A DNA stretch of 64,000 bases from Pseudomonas cremoricolorata DSM 17059 = NBRC 16634 (GTDB lineage Bacteria; Pseudomonadota; Gammaproteobacteria; Pseudomonadales; Pseudomonadaceae), in contig NZ_AUEA01000001.1 in assembly GCF_000425745.1 (NCBI RefSeq), forward strand, positions 1-64,000, given 5' to 3'. Position 1 is the stretch's first letter, and the number at the start of each line of letters is the position of its first letter. Below are positions 36,354 through 44,620 of this stretch, in pieces. The position numbers and the translations under genes are program-made. The notes below the pieces were generated by a model. The model saw only the letters and a list, made by a program, of their open reading frames with translations, did not search any database and was not told the origin of the DNA.

Positions 36354-36662
36354 TCAGTACACCTGCGAGACCGGGATGACTGCGATTACTGCGTCACCCG
36401 AGAAGATCTCTACAATGTGGGAGCTAGTGGTGCCAGGGATGCTGTACTTGACTTCCATATCGGTCAACACCGCCAGGCCGATGGAGCCTTCACTGGTCAC
36501 ATTCAACTGCAGGCGCAGAGTCAGGTCTTTCGGGGCCGGGCCTTCATAGGGGGTGAGCGTTGCGCTGTAGTTTGGGCCTGGTACGGTCACCGTGCCGCTG
36601 ACACGCAGCGCCACGGCGCCGGGCATGTTGTCTTGTACGGCGAACCATTTGTCGTTGTTCAT
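36354..36662 (-). CDS. Conserved-looking hypothetical protein, 102 aa
   Basis: The ORF starts at ATG 36662 (MNNDKWFAVQDNM) with GAGGA at good spacing, which supports it as a real gene. The product is soluble, beta-rich and low in Cys, with a PGPNYSATLTPYEGPAPKDLTLRLQLNV stretch and no signal peptide or membrane helix. A partly paired GC-rich hairpin (about 36330-36357) follows the stop. It lies between uvrD and zwf on the same strand, about 90 bp after zwf. I do not recognise the family. Confidence 0.65.
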   Translation of the reverse strand: MNNDKWFAVQDNMPGAVALRVSGTVTVPGPNYSATLTPYEGPAPKDLTLRLQLNVTSEGSIGLAVLTDMEVKYSIPGTTSSHIVEIFSGDAVIAVIPVSQVY

Positions 36663-36749
36663 GAGTAGTTCCTCAAGTGAGTTGACCCTGTGAATCAGGG
36701 CTTGAGGCACTTTGCGCAAGTCCGCTTCCAAGGTGCACAGTGCAGCGTT

Positions 36750-38210
36750 TCATAGCTGCCATTCCCTACCTTCACGGGCCAGCAACTGGTTGCTGTGTTC
36801 CGGGCCATTACTGCCGGCCGGGTAGGGCCTCGGGGCCTGGAAGTGCACCTGCCAGCCTTGCACGATCGGATCGATCCAAGCCCAGGCCGCCTCGACTTCG
36901 TCGCGGCGCATGAACAGCGTCGAATCCCCTTCCAGCACATCGAGCAGCAGCCGTTCGTAGGCCTCCCAGCGACGAGTCTGGCCGAACACCTGGGCCAGGT
37001 TCAGGTCAAGCTCCACTGGCTCCAGGCGCATGCCCTTGCCCGGCGCCTTGGTCATCATGCGCAGGCTGACACGCTCTTCGGGCTGCAACTGAATCAGCAG
37101 CTGGTTGACCTGGCCGCCGCTGAACAGCGCATGGGGCACGGGTTTGAACTGGATGACGATCTGCGACGAGCGCCGCGCCATGCGCTTGCCGGTGCGCAGG
37201 TAGAACGGCACGCCGGCCCAACGCCAGGTATCGACATGGGCCTGTACGGCGATGAAGGTCTCGCTGTCACTGTCGTGATCGACGCCTTTCTCGAAGTAAT
37301 AGGCGGGCACTTCCTGGCCGCCGATCTTGCCTGCGGCGTACTGCCCGCGCACGGTCTTGTCCTGCACGTCCAGGCCGCTGATGGGCTTGAGTGCGCGCAG
37401 GATCTTCACCTTTTCGTCGCGTATCGCCTCAGCCTCGAACTGCGCAGGCGGCTCCATGGCGATCAGGCACAGCAGCTGCAAGAGATGGTTCTGCAGCATG
37501 TCACGGGTGGCGCCAGCGCGGTCGTAGTAAGCGCCGCGGTTCTCTACGCCGAGGGTTTCACACACGCTGATCTGCACGTGGTCGATCTGGCTGTTGCGCC
37601 AGACCGGCTCCAGCAGGGCATTGGCGAAACGCAGGGCCATGAGGTTCTGCACGGTTTCCTTGCCCAGGTAGTGGTCGATGCGAAACACCTGGGCTTCATC
37701 GAATACCGCGCCGATGGCGGCGTTGATCTCGGCGGCCGATGCCAGCGAATGGCCGATCGGCTTTTCCAGCACGATGCGCGCTTCGCTGTCGGCCAGCCCG
37801 GCCAGGCGCAGGTGGCGGGCAATGGGCACGAACAGGTCGGGTGCGGTGGCGAGGTAGTGGACGCGGGTCAAACCGAACGGTTCACCCAAATAGCGCGCCA
37901 AACGCACGAAATCGGCACTTTGCGAGGCGTCCATCGGGAAGTAGTCGAGGCGCGCGGCGAAGCGTTGCCAGACCTCCTGCTCGAAGTCCTGGCGGGCGAC
38001 CTGGGCGCGACAGTGACGCTCGGCGAGCTTGAGGTAGTCGTTGCGCGGCAACGCCCGGCGGGCCAGGGCGATGATGCGTACGGCGTTGTGCAGACGGCCA
38101 TCCCGATACAGGTGATAGAGCGCCGGAAGTAGCTTGTGCAAGGCCAGGTCGCCGGTGCCGCCAAAGACCAGAATGTCGCAGGGGATCGTCAAGGAAACGG
38201 CTCTCCACAT
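36750..38210 (-). CDS. zwf: Glucose-6-phosphate 1-dehydrogenase
   Basis: Zwf oxidises glucose-6-phosphate to 6-phosphogluconolactone with NADP(H), feeding the Entner-Doudoroff and pentose phosphate routes. The 486-residue product has the N-terminal ILVFGGTGDLALHKLLPALYHL Rossmann motif, EKPIGHS and the substrate-binding RIDHYLGKE (about residues 176-184). ATG 38210 has no clear Shine-Dalgarno; TTG 38192 (GGAGAG upstream, giving a product starting TIPCD) may be the true start. Pseudomonads often carry more than one zwf; here pgl and eda are absent. A HexR-type box at 38237 separates it from the divergent regulator gene. Confidence 0.93.
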   Translation of the reverse strand: MWRAVSLTIPCDILVFGGTGDLALHKLLPALYHLYRDGRLHNAVRIIALARRALPRNDYLKLAERHCRAQVARQDFEQEVWQRFAARLDYFPMDASQSADFVRLARYLGEPFGLTRVHYLATAPDLFVPIARHLRLAGLADSEARIVLEKPIGHSLASAAEINAAIGAVFDEAQVFRIDHYLGKETVQNLMALRFANALLEPVWRNSQIDHVQISVCETLGVENRGAYYDRAGATRDMLQNHLLQLLCLIAMEPPAQFEAEAIRDEKVKILRALKPISGLDVQDKTVRGQYAAGKIGGQEVPAYYFEKGVDHDSDSETFIAVQAHVDTWRWAGVPFYLRTGKRMARRSSQIVIQFKPVPHALFSGGQVNQLLIQLQPEERVSLRMMTKAPGKGMRLEPVELDLNLAQVFGQTRRWEAYERLLLDVLEGDSTLFMRRDEVEAAWAWIDPIVQGWQVHFQAPRPYPAGSNGPEHSNQLLAREGREWQL

Positions 38211-38236
38211 GGTTTAACTGGGCGGTTTGTCGGTCA

Positions 38237-38251
38237 TGTAGTATAACTACA
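38237..38251. promoter_or_regulatory. HexR-type operator between zwf and the RpiR-family gene
   Basis: TGTAGTATAACTACA fits the HexR consensus TGTARTWWWAYTACA at every position. It lies 27 bp from the zwf ATG and ahead of the divergent regulator. HexR, which senses KDPG, represses zwf-type genes in gamma-proteobacteria, so autoregulation and zwf control are expected. Confidence 0.75.
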
Positions 38252-38296
38252 AGAATGCTACATTTTTGGCCCGCCGATCATAACCGAGTCCCGCCC

Positions 38297-39163
38297 GTGA
38301 ATCTGTTGCAACACATCACCCAATCGCGTCACTTGCTGCGCAAATCGGAGCTCAAGGTAGCCGACCATGTGCTGCTGGACCCGGCTGCCGTCATGCACAG
38401 TTCGATGGCCGATCTGGCCCACAGCGTCGGCATCAGCGAGCCGACCATCGTGCGTTTCTGTCGGGCGATTGGCTGTTCCGGATTCCAGGACCTCAAGCTC
38501 AAGCTGGCGCAGAGCCTGGCCGCCGGTGCCAGCTTCGGCCAGTTCGCGATTCACGAAGACGACTCGGTCGCCGACTACAGCCTGAAGATCTTCGACACCA
38601 CTCTGCACACGCTGATGGAGGTGCGCGAACACCTCGACGCCCAGGCCCTGCAGCAAGCGGTGACCGCCATGGCCCAGGCGCAGCGGGTCGAGTTCTACGG
38701 CTTTGGCGCGTCCGGCGCGGTGGCCGCCGACGCCCAGCACAAGTTCTTTCGTCTGCTCCTGAGCGCAGCCGCCTATTCCGACCCGCACATGCAAGCCATG
38801 TCAGCCGTTACCCTAAAGCCTGGCGACGTCGCGGTGTGCATTTCACAGTCGGGGCGCTCCAAGGATTTGCTGATCACCGCCAACCTGGTGCGCGAGAGCG
38901 GCGCCAGCCTCATCACTCTGTGCCCAAGCCAGACCCCGCTGGCCGAACTGTCGACCGTCAACCTGGCCATCGACGTGCATGAAGACACGGAAATCTACAC
39001 CCCGTTGACCTCGCGTATCGCCCACCTGGTGGTGATCGACGTGCTGGCGATGGGCGTGGCCATGGCCCGCGGGCCGAACCTGGTCAATCACCTTAAGAGC
39101 GTCAAGCGCAGCCTGCGCAGCCTGCGGCTGTCGCCCAAGTCGATCAAGGCGACCGACGACTGA
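38297..39163 (+). CDS. HexR-like RpiR-family transcriptional regulator
   Basis: An RpiR-family repressor with an N-terminal helix-turn-helix (SSMADLAHSVGISEPTIVRFCRAIGCSGFQDLKLKLAQSLA, about residues 35-75) and a C-terminal SIS sugar-phosphate domain (about 110-250) with VEFYGFGASGAVAADAQHKFFR and VCISQSGRSKDLLITA. From GTG 38297 it has 288 residues. An ATG at 38255 would begin only 3 bp after the operator, so it is less likely. The divergent zwf and the box at 38237 point to glucose-metabolism control. Motifs match HexR, but pseudomonads have another HexR gene elsewhere, so this may be a paralogue. Confidence 0.85.
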   Translation: MNLLQHITQSRHLLRKSELKVADHVLLDPAAVMHSSMADLAHSVGISEPTIVRFCRAIGCSGFQDLKLKLAQSLAAGASFGQFAIHEDDSVADYSLKIFDTTLHTLMEVREHLDAQALQQAVTAMAQAQRVEFYGFGASGAVAADAQHKFFRLLLSAAAYSDPHMQAMSAVTLKPGDVAVCISQSGRSKDLLITANLVRESGASLITLCPSQTPLAELSTVNLAIDVHEDTEIYTPLTSRIAHLVVIDVLAMGVAMARGPNLVNHLKSVKRSLRSLRLSPKSIKATDD

Positions 39164-39184
39164 TCTGACGAACTTCGTCGAATG

Positions 39185-39203
39185 TTCGCCGCCATGCGGC
39201 GAA
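39185..39203 (+). terminator. Hairpin after the RpiR-family gene
   Basis: TTCGCCGC and GCGGCGAA form an 8-bp stem with a CAT loop, followed by TTTCACTGTT. Together with the small GACGAA/TTCGTC hairpin just before it, it probably ends the regulator transcript. Confidence 0.5.
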
Positions 39204-39290
39204 TTTCACTGTTCTGTCATTTGCCGTGCATCAAACCGTAAACCCGTCCCGCCAGTCTGCTGCTACCGCATCCAGTCTGGGAGACAGGCA

Positions 39291-39509
39291 ATGGTTCGTG
39301 ATCACGAAGGTTCCTACCAACCGAACGCCAAGGCGCGCAAGCAGCAGGAAAGAGATCAGCGCCGCATGGAATACCGCCGCGCGATCGAAAGCTACTGCGA
39401 TCAACGCCAACTGCTGCGCGAGATTGCCTACTACCCAGACTCGCCCGATATCAGCCCATGGCAGGTAGCGGCGGCATCTTCCCCGAGAAGCGTTCAACAA
39501 TCTCGCTGA
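39291..39509 (+). CDS. Small charged PA3496-like protein
   Basis: A 72-residue, highly charged helical protein (MVRDHEGSYQPNAKARKQQERDQRRMEYRRAIESYCDQRQLLREI split by short loops). It resembles, from memory, the PA3496 family of small proteins proposed to affect the envelope. The last 19 codons run antisense into the end of the lysR gene, so the two stops overlap by 59 bp. Start ATG 39291 follows GGGAGA at good spacing. Coding potential looks real in the first 50 residues. Confidence 0.55.
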   Translation: MVRDHEGSYQPNAKARKQQERDQRRMEYRRAIESYCDQRQLLREIAYYPDSPDISPWQVAAASSPRSVQQSR

Positions 39510-40413
39510 TCAACGCCCGCTCGCTGCGAATGAAGCCGAGAAAGGCGACCGACACCGGCGACTGGCGCTTGGCCTTCGATTGCACTACGCACCAACTGCG
39601 GTAGAGCGGCAGCTCCTCGACCGGCAGCTCCTTGAGCATGCCGGTGGCCAATTCCATGCTCACCGCGTGGCGGGTCAGCAGGGCAATGCCGAGCCCGGCC
39701 ACCACGCATTCGCGTTGCGCTTCGCCGGAGGCCACTTCCAGGGTTTCGGTGAAGTGCACGCGTTTTTCCTTGAAGTACTCCTCGCAAGCCTTGCGCGTGC
39801 CTGAACCCTGCTCGCGAACCAGCAGGGTGTGCGCTTCGAGGTCTTGCAGGCGCAAGTGCGCAGCGCTGCACAGCGCGTGGTCGGGCGGCGCGACGGCCAC
39901 GATGGGGTTATTGAGGAAAGGCAGGAACTCCAGGCCCATGTCCTGCGGCACCATCGACATGATGATCAGGTCGTCGCGGTTGTCCGACAGGCGTCGAATC
40001 GCCTGGGCTCGATTGACCACGGTAAGGGTCAGGTTGACTTCCGGGTGCCGCGCCTTGAAGGCGGCGAACACATGCGGAACGAAGTACTTGGCGCTGGATT
40101 CGATGGCCAGTTTGAGTTGGCCTTGCAGCGAACCCTGCATGTCCGACAACTGCATGTCGAAACTTTCCAGGCGGCCGAAAATGTCCCGGCTCGCGTTCTG
40201 CAGCGCCTCGGCCGCTTCCGTGAGGTACAGCTTCTTGCCCACGTATTCGAACAATGGCTGCCCCACCAGCTCTTCGAGCTGGCGAATTTGCAGACTGACC
40301 GCAGGTTGAGTCAGCGACATCTCGTCGGCGGCGCGACTGTACGAGCGCAAGTCGCACACCTCATTGAATACTTGCAACTGACGCAATGTCATTCGCATCA
40401 ACGACTTACGCAT
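39451..40413 (-). CDS. LysR-family regulator, divergent from pycAB
   Basis: A LysR-type transcriptional regulator of 320 residues. The winged helix at residues 8-66 (MTLRQLQVFNEVCDLRSYSRAADEMSLTQPAVSLQIRQLEELVGQPLFEY) is followed by a substrate-binding domain of the CbbR/CysB type. It sits back to back with pycA, 200 bp away, and TATTAGG repeats in that spacer are likely binding sites. A role in controlling pyruvate carboxylase is therefore probable. Its C-terminal codons overlap the convergent small protein gene. Confidence 0.9.
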   Translation of the reverse strand: MRKSLMRMTLRQLQVFNEVCDLRSYSRAADEMSLTQPAVSLQIRQLEELVGQPLFEYVGKKLYLTEAAEALQNASRDIFGRLESFDMQLSDMQGSLQGQLKLAIESSAKYFVPHVFAAFKARHPEVNLTLTVVNRAQAIRRLSDNRDDLIIMSMVPQDMGLEFLPFLNNPIVAVAPPDHALCSAAHLRLQDLEAHTLLVREQGSGTRKACEEYFKEKRVHFTETLEVASGEAQRECVVAGLGIALLTRHAVSMELATGMLKELPVEELPLYRSWCVVQSKAKRQSPVSVAFLGFIRSERALISEIVERFSGKMPPLPAMG

Positions 40414-40415
40414 TT

Positions 40416-40489
40416 TATTAGGCTCTTGTCAGGCGTTATGGCAATACGTTGTTACCGAAGTATAAGGATTGCCTAATAGTTGACCTAAT
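40416..40489. promoter_or_regulatory. TATTAGG repeat cluster, likely LysR-regulator operators
   Basis: TATTAGGC (40416-40423) is inversely repeated as GCCTAATA (40471-40478), and a third copy, ACCTAATA, follows at 40482-40489. The spacing is about five helical turns between the outer pair. The first copy touches the lysR start codon, as in autoregulated LysR genes. Confidence 0.6.
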
Positions 40490-40612
40490 AAATATTGATT
40501 TTTGTTTATCGTCCTGCAGCGCTAGGGTGGATTCACGACTGACCGCAGGTCTGTTCGCGGGTCGCGCAACATGCGTGGCCCGTTGTGTTCCACGGCTTTG
40601 GGAAGACTCCAA

Positions 40613-42028
40613 GTGATAAAAAAAATCCTGATCGCCAACCGGGGTGAAATTGCGGTTCGCATCGTTCGCGCCTGTGCCGAAATGGGCATCCGCTCTGTGG
40701 CGATCTATTCCGACGCCGACCGTCACGCCTTGCACGTCAAGCGCGCCGATGAGGCCTACAGCATCGGTGCCGAGCCACTGGCCGGCTACCTGAACCCGCG
40801 CAAGCTGGTCAACTTGGCGGTGGAGACCGGCTGCGATGCCCTGCATCCGGGCTATGGTTTCCTGTCGGAAAACGCCGAGCTGGCAGAAATTTGTGCCGAA
40901 CGGGGAGTCAAGTTCATCGGTCCTGCCGCTGAAGTGATTCGCCGCATGGGCGACAAGACCGAAGCACGTCGGGCGATGATCGCCGCAGGCGTTCCGGTAA
41001 CGCCTGGCACCGAAGGCAATGTCGCCGACATTCATGAAGCGCTCAGCGAAGGTGAGCGCATCGGCTATCCGGTGATGCTCAAGGCCACCTCCGGTGGCGG
41101 CGGGCGCGGGATTCGCCGTTGCAACAGCCGCGAGGAACTGGAACAGAACTTCCCCCGCGTAATCTCCGAGGCAACCAAGGCCTTCGGTTCGGCGGAAGTG
41201 TTTCTGGAGAAGTGCATCGTCAATCCCAAGCACATCGAGGCGCAGATTCTCGGTGACAGCTTCGGCAGCGTGGTGCATCTGTTCGAGCGCGACTGCTCGA
41301 TTCAGCGGCGCAACCAGAAACTCATCGAAATCGCTCCCAGCCCACAACTGACGCCCGAACAGCGCGCCTATATCGGCGACTTGGCAGTGCGCGCGGCCAA
41401 GGCGGTGAACTACGAGAACGCCGGTACCGTGGAGTTCCTGCTCGCCGATGGCGAGGTGTACTTCATGGAGATGAACACGCGGGTGCAGGTGGAACACACC
41501 ATCACCGAAGAAATCACCGGTATCGATATCGTTCGCGAGCAGATTCGTATCGCCTCGGGCCTGCCGCTGTCGGTCAAACAGGAAGACATCATTCACCGTG
41601 GCTACGCGTTGCAGTTCCGTATCAACGCCGAAGACCCGAAAAACAACTTCTTGCCCAGTTTCGGCAAGATCACCCGCTATTACGCCCCCGGTGGTCCGGG
41701 CGTGCGCACCGACACGGCGATCTACACCGGCTACACCATTCCGCCGTACTACGACTCGATGTGTCTGAAACTGGTGGTCTGGGCGCTGACCTGGGAAGAG
41801 GCGATGGACCGCGGCCTGCGCGCCCTGGATGACATGCGTGTGCAAGGGGTGAAGACCACCGCTGCGTATTACCAGGAAATCCTGCGCAATGCCGAATTCC
41901 GCAGCGGTGAGTTCAACACCAGCTTCGTCGAATCGCATCCCGAGCTGACCAACTACTCGATCAAGCGCAAACCTGAAGAACTGGCCCTGGCCATCGCTGC
42001 CGCCATCGCTGCCCACGCAGGCATCTGA
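40613..42028 (+). CDS. pycA: Pyruvate carboxylase subunit A (biotin carboxylase)
   Basis: The ATP-dependent biotin carboxylase subunit of the two-subunit (alpha4beta4) pyruvate carboxylase. From GTG 40613 it has 471 residues, the standard size. The N-terminus IKKILIANRGEIAVRIVRAC, the glycine loop KATSGGGGRGIR, the catalytic EMNTRVQVEHTITEE and the FRINAEDP segment are all present. The start is GTG with AAGACTCCAA upstream, a weak Shine-Dalgarno. The biotin-carrying subunit PycB is 100 bp downstream. Together they make oxaloacetate from pyruvate (anaplerosis). Confidence 0.95.
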   Translation: MIKKILIANRGEIAVRIVRACAEMGIRSVAIYSDADRHALHVKRADEAYSIGAEPLAGYLNPRKLVNLAVETGCDALHPGYGFLSENAELAEICAERGVKFIGPAAEVIRRMGDKTEARRAMIAAGVPVTPGTEGNVADIHEALSEGERIGYPVMLKATSGGGGRGIRRCNSREELEQNFPRVISEATKAFGSAEVFLEKCIVNPKHIEAQILGDSFGSVVHLFERDCSIQRRNQKLIEIAPSPQLTPEQRAYIGDLAVRAAKAVNYENAGTVEFLLADGEVYFMEMNTRVQVEHTITEEITGIDIVREQIRIASGLPLSVKQEDIIHRGYALQFRINAEDPKNNFLPSFGKITRYYAPGGPGVRTDTAIYTGYTIPPYYDSMCLKLVVWALTWEEAMDRGLRALDDMRVQGVKTTAAYYQEILRNAEFRSGEFNTSFVESHPELTNYSIKRKPEELALAIAAAIAAHAGI

Positions 42029-42030
42029 AC

Positions 42031-42116
42031 AGCAAGCGGCGAGCGCCAAGCGGCAAGCGGCAAGTAGATGCCAATCGGCTTTGACTTGTGGCTTGCAGCT
42101 TGAAGCTTGCAGCTCC
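42031..42116 (+). repeat. Inverted heptamer repeat in the pycA-pycB spacer
   Basis: A run of CAAGCGG-type heptamers (about 42032-42066) is followed, after a 20-30 base loop, by a run of GCTTGCA-type heptamers (about 42090-42112), the inverse sequence. The transcript could fold into a long hairpin. Similar elements fill the pstA-pstB and pstB-phoU gaps. Confidence 0.65.
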
Positions 42117-42128
42117 GAGGAGATAAAA

Positions 42129-43937
42129 ATGTCCAAGAAAATCCATGTAACCGATACCATCCTGCGTGACGCTCACCAGTCGCTGCTGGCCACCCGCATG
42201 CGCACCGAAGACATGCTGCCGATCTGCGACAAGCTCGACAAAGTCGGCTACTGGTCGCTGGAAGTCTGGGGTGGCGCCACGTTCGACGCCTGTGTGCGCT
42301 TCCTCAAGGAAGACCCGTGGGAGCGCCTGCGCAAGCTGCGCGCAGCACTGCCCAACACCCGCCTGCAAATGCTCCTGCGCGGCCAGAACCTGCTGGGCTA
42401 CCGCCACTACAGCGATGATGTGGTCAAGGCCTTCGTCGCCAAGGCCGCGGTCAATGGCATCGACGTGTTCCGCATCTTCGATGCCATGAACGATGTGCGT
42501 AACCTGCGAGTGGCCATCGAAGCGGTCAAGGCCGCTGGCAAGCATGCCCAGGGCACCATCGCCTACACCGTCAGCCCGGTGCATACCATCGACGCCTTCG
42601 TCAAACAGGCCAAGCAGATGGAAGCCATGGGTTGCGACTCGGTGGCGATCAAGGACATGGCCGGCCTGTTGACCCCCTACGCCACCGGCGAGCTGGTCAA
42701 GGCGCTCAAGGCCGAGCAGTCGCTGCCGGTGTTCATCCATTCCCACGACACCGCAGGCCTGGCCGCCATGTGCCAGCTCAAGGCGGTGGAAAACGGCGCC
42801 GACCATATCGACACGGCGATCTCCAGCTTCGCCTGGGGCACTAGCCACCCCGGCACCGAGTCGATGGTCGCGGCGCTCAAAGGCAGCGAGTTCGACACTG
42901 GCCTGGACCTGGAGCTGCTGCAGGAAATCGGCATGTACTTCTACGCGGTGCGTAAGAAGTATCACCAGTACGAAAGTGAATTCACCGCAGTGGACACCCG
43001 GGTGCAGGTCAACCAGGTGCCCGGTGGGATGATTTCCAACCTGGCCAACCAGCTCAAGGAACAAGGCGCGCTCAACCGCATGAGCGAAGTGCTGGCGGAA
43101 ATCCCCCGCGTGCGTGAAGACCTCGGCTTCCCGCCGCTGGTGACGCCAACCTCGCAGATCGTCGGTACCCAGGCGTTCTTCAACGTTCTCGCCGGCGAGC
43201 GCTACAAGACCATCACCAACGAGGTGAAGCTGTACCTGCAAGGCGGCTACGGCAAGGCCCCGGGCGTGGTCAACGAGAGCCTGCGGCGTCAGGCCATCGG
43301 CAGCGAAGAGGTGATCGACGTGCGCCCTGCCGACCTGCTCAAGCCGGAAATGAGCAAGCTGCGCAGCGACATCGGCGCGCTGGCGCACAGTGAAGAAGAC
43401 GTGCTGACCTTCGCCATGTTCCCGGACATTGGGCGCAAGTTCCTCGAAGAGCGCGAAGCCGGCACCCTGACCCCTGAAGTGCTGCTGCCAATTCCGGAAG
43501 CCGGCGCAGTGGCGGCGCCCGGCGGCGAAGGCGTACCGACCGAGTTCGTCATCGATGTGCACGGCGAAACCTACCGCGTGGACATCACCGGCGTGGGCGT
43601 CAAGGCCGAAGGCAAGCGCCACTTCTACCTGTCCATCGACGGCATGCCCGAAGAAGTGGTGTTCGAGCCGCTCAACGAGTTCGTCGGCGGCGGCAGCAGC
43701 AAGCGCAAGCAGGCCAGCGAGCCGGGGCACGTCAGCACCAGCATGCCGGGCAACATCGTCGACGTGCTGGTCAAGGAAGGCGATACGGTCAAGGCCGGCC
43801 AGGCGGTGTTGATCACCGAAGCGATGAAGATGGAGACCGAAGTACAGGCCGCCATCGCCGGCAAGGTCACGGCGATTCACGTGGCCAAGGGGGACCGCGT
43901 GACACCGGGCGAGATTCTGATCGAGATCGAGGGCTGA
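42129..43937 (+). CDS. pycB: Pyruvate carboxylase subunit B / oxaloacetate decarboxylase alpha-type
   Basis: A 602-residue carboxyltransferase subunit. The N-terminal TIM barrel has TDTILRDAHQSLLATRM and KDMAGLLTP with metal-binding HSHD (about 209-212). A conserved carboxylase domain follows, then a flexible linker and a C-terminal biotinyl domain with the modified lysine in TEAMKMETEV (about 565). Homologues are also named OadA. With PycA the pathway is pyruvate plus bicarbonate to oxaloacetate; no OadB/OadG membrane subunits are present, which supports carboxylase over sodium pump. A strong terminator ends the operon. Confidence 0.95.
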   Translation: MSKKIHVTDTILRDAHQSLLATRMRTEDMLPICDKLDKVGYWSLEVWGGATFDACVRFLKEDPWERLRKLRAALPNTRLQMLLRGQNLLGYRHYSDDVVKAFVAKAAVNGIDVFRIFDAMNDVRNLRVAIEAVKAAGKHAQGTIAYTVSPVHTIDAFVKQAKQMEAMGCDSVAIKDMAGLLTPYATGELVKALKAEQSLPVFIHSHDTAGLAAMCQLKAVENGADHIDTAISSFAWGTSHPGTESMVAALKGSEFDTGLDLELLQEIGMYFYAVRKKYHQYESEFTAVDTRVQVNQVPGGMISNLANQLKEQGALNRMSEVLAEIPRVREDLGFPPLVTPTSQIVGTQAFFNVLAGERYKTITNEVKLYLQGGYGKAPGVVNESLRRQAIGSEEVIDVRPADLLKPEMSKLRSDIGALAHSEEDVLTFAMFPDIGRKFLEEREAGTLTPEVLLPIPEAGAVAAPGGEGVPTEFVIDVHGETYRVDITGVGVKAEGKRHFYLSIDGMPEEVVFEPLNEFVGGGSSKRKQASEPGHVSTSMPGNIVDVLVKEGDTVKAGQAVLITEAMKMETEVQAAIAGKVTAIHVAKGDRVTPGEILIEIEG

Positions 43938-43966
43938 TCAGGCCTGCGTTCTTAGACCGGAACGTG

Positions 43967-43997
43967 AAGGGGGAGCGCCAGGCTCCCCCTTTTTTTT
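43967..43997 (+). terminator. Rho-independent terminator after pycB
   Basis: AAGGGGGAGC (43967-43976) and GCTCCCCCTT (43982-43991) pair perfectly around a 5-base loop, and a run of T's follows. It is the clearest terminator in the window. Confidence 0.95.
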
Positions 43998-44014
43998 GCC
44001 CTGCGAAACCTGCG

Positions 44015-44461
44015 TTACAGCGTCCTGCGAAACTGAATGAAGCCCGAGCGCTGGGCGACTTGTTCATAGAGGCGAATGGCGGTGGCGTTGGTGTGCTGGG
44101 TCAGCCAGTGCACCTTGCTGCAGCCGGCGTCCTTGGAGACGCTGCACACGTGTTCGATCAGGGCGCGGCCAATACCCAGACCGCGCTGGTTGGGGTCGAC
44201 GAACAGGTCTTGCAGGTAGCAGCCATCGCCAATGCTCCAGCAGGTGCGGTGGAATATCCAGTTGACCATGCCCACCGCCTTGCCATCGACCCAGGCCAGG
44301 GCAGCGTACATGGGCTCCTGGGGATCGAGCAGGCGCTGCCAGGTGCTGGCGGTCACTTCCTCGGGAAGGACGGTTTCATAGAACGTCAGATAGGGCTGCC
44401 ACAGCGACAGCCAGGCGGCGTGGTCGTCGGTGGTGACGGGGCGCAGGGTTACGGTGCTCAT
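44015..44461 (-). CDS. GNAT-family N-acetyltransferase
   Basis: A 148-residue GCN5-related acetyltransferase from ATG 44461 (AAGGA upstream). The acetyl-CoA loop is LQDLFVDPNQRGLGIGRALIEHV (about residues 88-110, Q/RxxGxG/A). The C-terminal WLTQHTNATAIRLYEQVAQRSGFIQF closes the fold. The substrate is unknown. It is divergent from a MocR regulator gene, and MocR proteins often control a neighbouring enzyme gene, so this could be its target. Confidence 0.87.
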   Translation of the reverse strand: MSTVTLRPVTTDDHAAWLSLWQPYLTFYETVLPEEVTASTWQRLLDPQEPMYAALAWVDGKAVGMVNWIFHRTCWSIGDGCYLQDLFVDPNQRGLGIGRALIEHVCSVSKDAGCSKVHWLTQHTNATAIRLYEQVAQRSGFIQFRRTL

Positions 44462-44620
44462 GGGTGAATCCTTATGCGAGGTGAACGAGAACCTGCCGGC
44501 GTATTGTGTTGCCGGCGAGTTCGGCTGATCGGGTTTAGCCCTTGTGGGTGCGCTCAATCGTAGGCAGCCTATTGGTTCTGGTTAAGAGCCATTAGCAGCT
44601 TATTCACAGGGTCCAATTTT

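Noticed and set aside
40436..43880. Long minus-strand open frames opposite pycA and pycB
   Set aside because: They mirror the conserved genes, have no start signals and encode His/Asp-rich low-complexity protein.
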